Positions 59,779-64,000 of a DNA stretch of 64,000 nt are shown here, one piece after another. The position numbers and the translations under genes are program-made. The first letter of the stretch is position 1, and each line of letters starts with the position of its first letter. Source of the DNA: Impatiens glandulifera (taxonomy: Eukaryota; Streptophyta; Magnoliopsida; Ericales; Balsaminaceae); contig NC_061863.1 of NCBI RefSeq assembly GCF_907164915.1, positions 44,985,382 to 45,049,381 of the forward strand, in the 5' to 3' direction. The notes beneath the pieces are model-generated. The model ran no database searches, was not told the DNA's origin, and worked only from the letters and a program-made list of their open reading frames with translations.

Positions 59779-60234
59779 ATATATAAAGATTAGTTAGTTA
59801 AAAAGTTGAACTTATATTAATATTAAAACGTCCCGCGTTTATCAAATTTGGTGTTGAATTTAAAATATAAAGTCTTTGTAGCCTAGTTGGTTAAAGAGTT
59901 GTACTTGTTTTGTTAGGTTGCAAGTTCGAAACATACCTTTAGCATTTTTTATTTTATTTTTAACCGTTTTAAATTTAAATGCGGGTCAACCCACAATCCG
60001 ACCAAAGTATCCAAATTAACCACAGCTCTCGACCCGGCAATCCGGACACTTTAAAAATTAAGCATCATTATATATATATATATATATATAGATTAGGTGC
60101 ATTTGTACGAGTATTGATATAAAAAATCGTGAAAAAATATTACGGTAAAAATATGATAACATTTTTAATTTTATTTTTAATCGTTTTAAGTTTATGGACG
60201 GGTCAACCCATAATCCGACCTAAGTATCCATTTA

Positions 60235-60290
<56 letters not shown>
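60235..60290. repeat. (TA)n microsatellite inside a short array copy
   Basis: About 27 TA units split the short minus-oriented copy at 60090-60360 between TCCATTTACT and TTCAAATTAACC. Confidence 0.9.
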
Positions 60291-60293
<3 letters not shown>

Positions 60294-60360
60294 ATTAACC
60301 ACAATTCTGGACCCGACAATCCAGACACTTTAAAAATTAAGCATCATTCTATATATATAT

Positions 60361-61251
60361 ATTTGAGAGAAATCGAATAGAATGACTTAGTAAATGCACT
60401 TATCATCTCACTCACATTTTAATTTACTAATTTTTTTATTTCGAAAATCTTATGTAGGGCACCATTATATCACTAAATAAATTTTTTATAATATATTATT
60501 TAAAATAAATAAATTTAAAATTATTTTAAAATATAAATAATAAACAAAAATATATTTAATTGTGTTTATTAATCTTCGGGTGAAATCGGGACAACACAAA
60601 TATCATTCACGAAAATAAAACCGAGGAAAACCGAGGATAATTCGGATCGAAAACCTGACCCAATGAATGGGTGGATGGGTAGAATTTGGGGTAACCCGTG
60701 ACCCGTCCGTCCCTTATGAGAAAGTGGGCGGGGCAGGGTCTTCCCTTTTACTCCGACGATGTATTGCGATTTCTTTCGACCTTCTCTCTCTAGGATTTGG
60801 AGCTTGGGAGTGGGGGAGGGATGGAGGGACAGATATTGATAGACCAACAGAGAGAGATGGAATTCCTCTAGAAACCTTCTTCTTCTTTCTTCTGGTGATC
60901 TCTTATCAAGAACAAGCCTCAACGCGCAATTTCCTTTCTCTCTTTCGTATGATTCTCTCCTTTGATTCAGCGTTTTTTCTTATTCTTCTTCTTTCGATTC
61001 TGTAATCCTGCTTAATTATTCCTGCCTCCATTCCTCCGCATTCTCGTTCTCAATTCTTTCCTCTCATTACTCCATTAAATTAGCTTCGAAATCAATTTTG
61101 TATATTATCCGCTTGTTTCTTCTCCTTCCAATTCATTCAATTATTCCTTTGTCTTCCTCCTTCCATATTCCATCCTTAAAAATCTTCTTATTCGCTAGAT
61201 TATTTGAGATACTCTGTTTTCCAGTGATTTAGTTGACAAAAGGAAGCCAGG
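60361..61251 (+). promoter_or_regulatory. Upstream region and leader of the TBC gene
   Basis: To about 60560 the DNA is AT-rich. From about 60570 the GC content rises, with GACCCGTCCGTCCC near 60700. From about 60840 to 61250 the plus strand is pyrimidine-rich (TTTCTCTCTTTCG, CTTCTTCTTTCG, TTCTTCTCCTTCC), the usual look of a plant 5' leader. No clear TATA box was found. Short ORFs in this part have no conserved features. Confidence 0.45.
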
Positions 61252-64000
61252 ATGATGCCTCCTGCGGCTCCGACTGAACAGATATTGACGGAATCATTGT
61301 CGGTGGTATCTTTTCCTTCGTCAACAATAGAGGAGACTTACATTGTTGATGCTCGTCGATTTTCTAATCTACGAGGAGTACGATGGCGCATAGACTTGGG
61401 GATTTTGTCGTGCTCCCTTTCTGCATCGATTGATGATCTACGTCGGACGACAGCAGAGTCTCGAAGGAGGTAATCTTTTTTGTGTTTTTCTTCCGCTATT
61501 CCTTTTGTCATCTCGGTATTGGTTGTGAAATGCAGATTTTGGTTTGAGAATCTGATCAGTTTCAAGTTGCTTATCTGTTTCATACTTGTTGCTATTTCTG
61601 TGTTTATATACATTGTAGTTTTTTCTTGTTCTGAATTTTAGAAAGCTACCACCAAACCCGTAAACTTAAGGCGCTCTTAATATGAATCGAACTTGAGTGG
61701 TGTCTTAGGCAAAACTCTTAAAACCATAAATCACTTATAAATGGATTTGTGATCATCTAAAACTATGAACTAAGCAATTTATTGTGCAAACCAATTAGAG
61801 CATCAGAGAGCTATGAGGTTATTATTATATTGCATAGTACTTATGAAAATAGTTTCATAGGGAATTGGTAATAGTATCCAGTAAATTACTCATTTACACT
61901 TAAATAAATTTGACATTTCTAGAACCTTGATAATGTGCTTTTACAGATATGCTGGTCTGAGGCGGCGGCTGCTTATTGAGCCACACATACCCAAGGATGG
62001 TACTAATTCTCCCGAGCCTGTCATTGACAACCCATTGTCACAAAACCCAGGTATTGTTATCATTAAACAAACTTTTTTGCATACTGGGATGACATGTAAC
62101 CTATGTAACATTTCTGCAAAGGCGCGAACCATATACATTTTGTTTTCCAGTTCTCTCCAATAGGCCACCAGAAAAAAAAAAGATAAAAGGAGAGGGAAGA
62201 TGGCCAGAAAATGAGTCATTTTGTAGGACTCAGCTCATGGAAGAACAGTACACATTTATATATATATTTTTTTTGCAGATAGTATGTGGGGTCGATTCTT
62301 CAAGAATGCTGAATTAGAAAGAATACTTGATCAAGATTTGTCTCGCCTGTATCCAGAACAAGCAAACTATTTCCAGACAGCAGGATGCCAAAGCATGCTA
62401 AGAAGGATACTGTTGTTATGGTGTCTTAGACATCCAGAATGTGGTTACAGACAAGGTGAGTGTTACTATTCAGGTTTAGATCATTTTCTACTCTCCAATT
62501 TTTTTTTTTGGTATTGTGCCGTATACTTATTTCAGTTTCTCTTGGAAGTGTGGGAATTTTACACTCCCCTTCTGAGTGGCCCGCAACTTGGATATAAGTG
62601 TTTGTTCTATACAATCAAGCTTATCAATTACACTGCTACAAAAATGTTGAAAGCATATTTTGACACTTGCTTGCCTCATTGTGTAGGACATTTTAGCTGT
62701 AGTATAATTACTTGACTTGAACAATAGATCTTAGGAACCTGTAAAGCTTGGTGTGAGGTCTCAAGTTCAATTCTCACTAAGAACACCTTGATTGAAGTGG
62801 AGGATCATGGCGGTGGGATGTTGTGCTAACCTCCGAAAAAAAGTTTGGTCTAAAAAAAGGGCTTGGTGTGAGTTTTCCCAATTTATTTCTCTTACATGGT
62901 AATTTTTTTTTATAGGAATGCATGAACTGTTGGCTCCACTATTATATGTTCTCCAAGCTGATCTGGAGAACCTTGGGCAAGTGCGAAAACTTTATGAAGA
63001 CCACTTCATCGATAAATTTGACAGCTTCTCATTCCAGGATAGTGATTTAATGTACAATTTTGATTATAAGAAATTGTCAGAGTATATGGAAGATGAAATA
63101 GAGTCTAAAAAAGCGCCTAAGAAGAAGATCTGCAGTCTCGATGAACTTGATCCAAAAATCCAAGAGATTGTATTGATAAGTGATGCTTATGGGGCAGAAG
63201 GTGAACTGGGGGTGGTAATATCTGAGAAGTTTCTAGAACATGATGCTTATTGCATGTTTGATGCTTTGATGAGTGGATCTACAGGTGCTGTAATGATGGT
63301 TAACTTTTTCGTACCTTCACCATTACCCAGCTCCCAAACGGGTTTAGCTCCTGTTATTGAAGCTTCTTCAGCTTGGTATCATTTACTTTCTATTGTTGAT
63401 TCATCTCTTTACAGCCACCTTGTTGAGTTGGGGGTAGAGCCTCAATATTTTGCCTTACGGTGGTTAAGAGTCCTGTTTGGGCGTGAGTTCTCGCTCGATA
63501 ACCTCTTGATTATCTGGGACCACATATTTGCATATGACAATTGCAAAACAAGATCTGTTGTTGATGATAATTCTAACATTTGTGAAGCTCTCAATTCACC
63601 CAGGGGAGCTTTCATTTCTTCTTTGGCTGTTTCAATGATTCTTTACCTCAGATCTTCATTACTTGCAACAGAGAACCCTACTTCATGTCTCAAGAGGCTT
63701 CTGAATTTCCCGAATGATGTGAGTTTGGGAAAACTGATGGGCAAGGCCAAATCTTTATTGGTTTTGGCATTAGATCCAAATAACTTGACTCCTTTGCAAC
63801 CATCCATTATTGGGACGACCTCGAATCGGAGCAGATCAGCAACTGTAAGAGGCCATAGCCTTTCAACAGATTCAGTTTCTCCCACGAGTCCTCTATGTTT
63901 AGTACCTGATAGCTACTGGGAAGAGAAGTGGAGAATTATGCAAAAGGAAGAGGAAGAAAAGCGAAAAAATTGCAGCTCAGAGAAGAAACATGTTCCATAC
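61252..64000 (+). CDS. Rab GTPase-activating protein with TBC domain (TBC1D5-like), 5' part, runs off window
   Basis: Exons: 61252-61469, 61947-62050, 62279-62455 and 62916 to the window edge, all with GT..AG borders and a continuous frame, 528 codons so far. The start is the first ATG of the frame (MMPPAAPTEQ). RRFSNLRGVRWRIDLG at the N-terminus and a TBC domain follow. The arginine-finger motif LDQDLSR lies at residues 124-130 (Arg130) and the glutamine-finger motif YRQ at 164-166. LYEDHFIDKFD, SDAYGAEGELG and ELGVEPQYFALRWLRVLFGR continue the domain. After about residue 490 a charged region with EEEEKRK starts. TBC proteins speed up GTP hydrolysis by Rab proteins and so control vesicle traffic; which Rab is not shown. 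Similar plant genes have the same N-terminus. The key residues are intact and the frame clean, so it is probably functional. Confidence 0.93.
62746..62872 (+). mobile_element. Short SINE insertion in TBC intron 3, 12-bp target duplication
   Basis: GCTTGGTGTGAG is present at 62746-62757 and 62861-62872. The 103-bp insert between them starts GTCTCAAGTTCAATTCTCAC (a B box-like region), continues GAACACCTTGATTG and GTTGTGCTAACCTCCG, and ends in an A-rich tail (AAAAAAAGG). It is thus a 5'-truncated tRNA-derived SINE inserted in the gene's orientation. Confidence 0.7.

Larger units (their letters stand above)
56640..60360. repeat. Array of ~295-bp units with tRNA-like promoters and Helitron-like ends
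   Basis: A minus-oriented part (56640-57107) is followed by a plus-oriented run of nine units, an end segment (59625-59778), a minus-oriented unit (59785-60075) and a minus-oriented short copy (about 60090-60360). Plus units start near 57122, 57419, 57664 (5'-truncated), 57926, 58221 (3'-truncated), 58458, 58750, 59047 and 59340. Each begins ATGATGCTTAATTTTTAAAG and contains GGGTCGAGAGCTGTG. On its minus strand each carries TAGCCTAGTTGG and AGTTCGAAAC. Units are joined by TCTATATATA. It is very similar in style to 17320-17740. Whether it is a Helitron with internal repeats or a SINE-like satellite is not settled. Confidence 0.85.

Overview
The window is plant nuclear DNA, very AT-rich and mostly made of transposable elements, with two well-supported protein-coding genes in its right third. 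Introns with GT..AG borders, Ty1/copia, PIF/Harbinger, Mutator-like and tRNA-derived elements, and two plant-type gene models point to a dicot. The long coiled-coil ORF of the left-hand retrotransposon resembles, from memory, proteins predicted in large numbers in Gesneriaceae/Lamiales genomes. That placement is an unverified guess.

Left part (1-17,300): a nest of retrotransposons. A copia gag fragment (minus strand, 1-300) abuts a decayed element A (plus strand). Element A has the end of a coiled-coil, Arg/Gly-rich ORF, a polypurine tract and a 3' LTR starting at 1836. Its LTR is split by element B (3129-13485, minus strand). B has two ~2.0-kb LTRs, a GAGAG target duplication, a primer binding site and a polypurine tract. 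It carries a copia-type gag and a ~1,120-codon downstream ORF but no recognisable polymerase, so it looks like a large pol-less relative of the SIRE/Maximus type. The LTRs are built from many TTAGAC...GTCTAA short inverted repeats, expanded into 28-bp (A) and ~133-bp (B) tandem arrays. After A's LTR ends at 13714 there is a decayed element with two ~0.8-kb direct repeats.

Middle (17,300-39,000): an old copy of the array repeat found at 56.6-60.4 kb; a tRNA-headed repeat unit interrupted by a 1,285-bp Mutator-like element with ~210-bp inverted repeats and a 9-bp target duplication; a full-length but dead copia element (23028-27896, minus strand, 5-bp target duplication); long AT-rich DNA; and a second, more eroded copia element (about 33040-37060, plus strand).

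Right part (39,000-64,000): a six-exon gene on the minus strand (39401-43523) encodes a 509-residue triple-KH RNA-binding protein of the PEPPER/FLK group. It has a telo-box and a TATA-like motif upstream and a 19-bp-TSD LINE tail in an intron. A ~1.2-kb tandem duplication, tRNA-derived repeats, a decayed PIF/Harbinger transposon with transposase and Myb/SANT ORFs (about 50555-54650), and a 3.7-kb array of ~295-bp units follow. Each array unit carries a tRNA-like promoter, and one end carries a Helitron-like terminus. The last 3 kb holds the 5' portion of a Rab-GAP (TBC) gene on the plus strand, which runs off the window.

The two host genes are not functionally linked by anything visible. One acts in RNA binding, the other in vesicle-traffic GTPase regulation. 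The most unusual structures are the pol-less nested elements with hairpin-array LTRs and the Helitron/tRNA-like array.
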